From RHLJ01 sp040222455 (GTDB lineage Bacteria; Bacteroidota; Rhodothermia; Balneolales; Balneolaceae), in NCBI GenBank assembly GCA_040222455.1, contig JAVKDD010000003.1, positions 1 to 64,000 on the forward strand: DNA of 64,000 nucleotides, written 5' to 3'. A program made the translations under genes and the position numbers. The notes beneath the pieces are model-generated. The model saw only the letters and a program-made list of their open reading frames with translations. It did no database searches and was not told the DNA's origin. Position 1 is the stretch's first letter. Every line of letters begins with the position of its first letter. Positions 62,919 through 64,000 of this stretch are shown in pieces.

Positions 62919-63741
62919 TAGTATGAACCTATCAGAAGCGTTCAATCAACTTAAAAAACAAGAACACGATGCATCTTTCGAGAACTTGGGTGAATGGTTA
63001 GATCAAAACCATAAAAAACCAAAGACCATGAAGAACATCTATAAAATTGCAGCATCATTCGTTTTAGCAACGATGATTCTAATTGCTTGTACCGTACCTG
63101 TTCAGCAAGAAGAAGAAATCGGATATATGATTAAAGGAATGGCTTCACCTGATGCTATGAATCTAAAATTTAAATTTGCCGCCATCCCAGAACTCGACCC
63201 TTCTCAAATAAGCGTGCACCGAGTACTACACGAAGAGATAGGAAAAGATAATGCTCAAGAGTTTACAGAAGTCGTGATGATTTTACCGGAAGCAAATTAT
63301 AAAGCAGCGGAAGATAAAAAGGCGGCGTTATCAGGGGTATTCGATTTTCAGAGCCTAGAAATTCTACCCATTGAAGAAACCGTAGAGCGAACATTTTTTG
63401 AATCAGCCTTGCATAAACTAGAATTTAAAGTAGACAGTAAACTTTCTGATGCTAAAGTGGCAACACGTATCAATACTTTTCTACATGAAAATAGCAGCTC
63501 GAAAGGTGATGCCAAGGTAAAAATTGATGAGAACGGAAACAGATATGTGGTTCTTGAAGTTGGATTTGCAGAAAATTCCAACATCGAAACAAAACGCTCT
63601 ATAGAGCATCTTGCCATCGACCTTGCTCCTGAAGGAAATAAACTCATGCATAAAGATATAAGTGAGGAAGAGATTCAAAAGTTAAAAGAAAAGGAAGTCC
63701 AAGAGATGAAAGAGCTTATGGAGAAGGAAAAAAAGAATTGA
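62875..63741 (+). CDS. Putative membrane-bound anti-sigma protein
   Basis: The Met at 62875 starts inside the sigma-factor gene (overlap 44 bases), as is common for sigma/anti-sigma pairs. Residues 1-51 are soluble and cytoplasmic, then a hydrophobic segment (MKNIYKIAASFVLATMILIAC) spans the membrane, and ~215 charged residues follow outside. No zinc-binding HXXXCXXC is seen. It may instead be a lipoprotein starting at 63028, since ILIAC is lipobox-like. Function is inferred from position. Confidence 0.6.
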   Translation: MKPTKLLTKSNPLDDSMNLSEAFNQLKKQEHDASFENLGEWLDQNHKKPKTMKNIYKIAASFVLATMILIACTVPVQQEEEIGYMIKGMASPDAMNLKFKFAAIPELDPSQISVHRVLHEEIGKDNAQEFTEVVMILPEANYKAAEDKKAALSGVFDFQSLEILPIEETVERTFFESALHKLEFKVDSKLSDAKVATRINTFLHENSSSKGDAKVKIDENGNRYVVLEVGFAENSNIETKRSIEHLAIDLAPEGNKLMHKDISEEEIQKLKEKEVQEMKELMEKEKKN

Positions 63742-63747
63742 TGAGAA

Positions 63748-64000
63748 TCAAAACCTAATCAAATTCCCCAGTTCTAATTTTTTACCAGTAGAGCTTTTTA
63801 AACCAAGTGTTGTGCTTTCAAAATGATTCGGGAAACCAGAGATTTTTGAAAGCATTTTTTTTAGATCATTTAAAGGAAGTTGTGGAGAATAGGTATTCAG
63901 GATAAAAAAGCAATCGAGTGGATGTAGTATTTTCAGTGTATTCTTAATTAAATCTGGTAAATCTTGGTTCAATTTCCATGGTTTGCCTTTAGGAGCTAAA
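63748..64000 (-). CDS. SAM-dependent methyltransferase, C-terminal part (cut by window edge)
   Basis: Open to the right edge: the frame continues as LAPKGKPWKLNQDLPDLI to position 64000. The segment CFFILNTYSPQL and the C-terminal strand resemble the last strands of 23S rRNA-type m5C methyltransferases (RlmI/RlmK group). The catalytic and SAM-binding part lies outside the window. It ends a few bases from the anti-sigma-like gene, convergent. Confidence 0.6.
   Translation of the reverse strand, partial: LAPKGKPWKLNQDLPDLIKNTLKILHPLDCFFILNTYSPQLPLNDLKKMLSKISGFPNHFESTTLGLKSSTGKKLELGNLIRF

Overview
The window looks like chromosomal DNA from an AT-rich member of the Bacteroidota/Balneolota (FCB) group; Balneola or a close relative would fit, but this is inferred from gene content. 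Supporting signs are an HU-related DNA-binding protein of the Bacteroidetes type, DUF3078, DUF3127 and DUF2911 proteins, a leucine dehydrogenase, a TonB receptor with a carboxypeptidase-like plug domain, PadR-linked FtsX permeases, and three good matches to the Bacteroidota promoter (TTG, 19-20 bases, TAnnTTTG).

Layout. 1-2232: a DUF1643 protein, a DUF3078 outer-membrane protein and a monohaem cytochrome c lipoprotein. 2541-14365: an accessory defence island of nine genes in two tightly packed operons that converge and overlap by 15 bases. The plus operon encodes a phospholipase-D-like/DEAH helicase fusion, a 72-residue protein, an SMC/DndD-like ATPase with a zinc-hook-like CxxC, and a protein resembling dnd-associated protein 4. 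The minus operon encodes a DUF4007 protein, a 1079-residue P-loop ATPase, a PAPS-reductase/DndC-like enzyme, a two-TM protein of unknown type and a DEDDh exonuclease. No cysteine desulfurase, DndE, PglZ, BrxL or methylase is present, so this is neither a canonical Dnd nor a canonical BREX locus. It is the strongest candidate here for an undescribed system.

14366-17158: a broken dehydrogenase remnant, an HU-like gene with a clear terminator, a quinone oxidoreductase, and a tandem array of four ~173-base repeats. 17159-25001: DUF3127, DUF72-DoxX, a secreted unknown, peptide release factor 3 (prfC), a lipoprotein metalloprotease, tandem GNAT acetyltransferases and a lytic transglycosylase.

25384-39325: housekeeping genes. 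lpdA, lipB and lipA make and use lipoate; plsY and gpsA make phospholipid precursors. They are followed by an AlbA_2-domain protein, an A-type Fe-S carrier, a frameshifted lipoprotein, an hslO-unknown-ndh operon, leucine dehydrogenase, recJ and tRNA-Phe.

39533-63741: a CheY-like regulator; an SDR-ALDH-oxidoreductase operon; an M28 peptidase, PAS kinase, response regulator and DUF2911 operon; small membrane proteins; a GIY-YIG nuclease; an MFS transporter; a secreted alpha-amylase; a PadR-FtsX permease pair; a TPR histidine kinase; and a TonB receptor divergent from an ECF sigma factor and a putative anti-sigma protein. The right edge cuts a SAM-dependent rRNA-type methyltransferase gene.

Several families of dispersed palindromic repeats lie in the intergenic spaces. 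All names rest on reading motifs and recalled family features; no database search was run.
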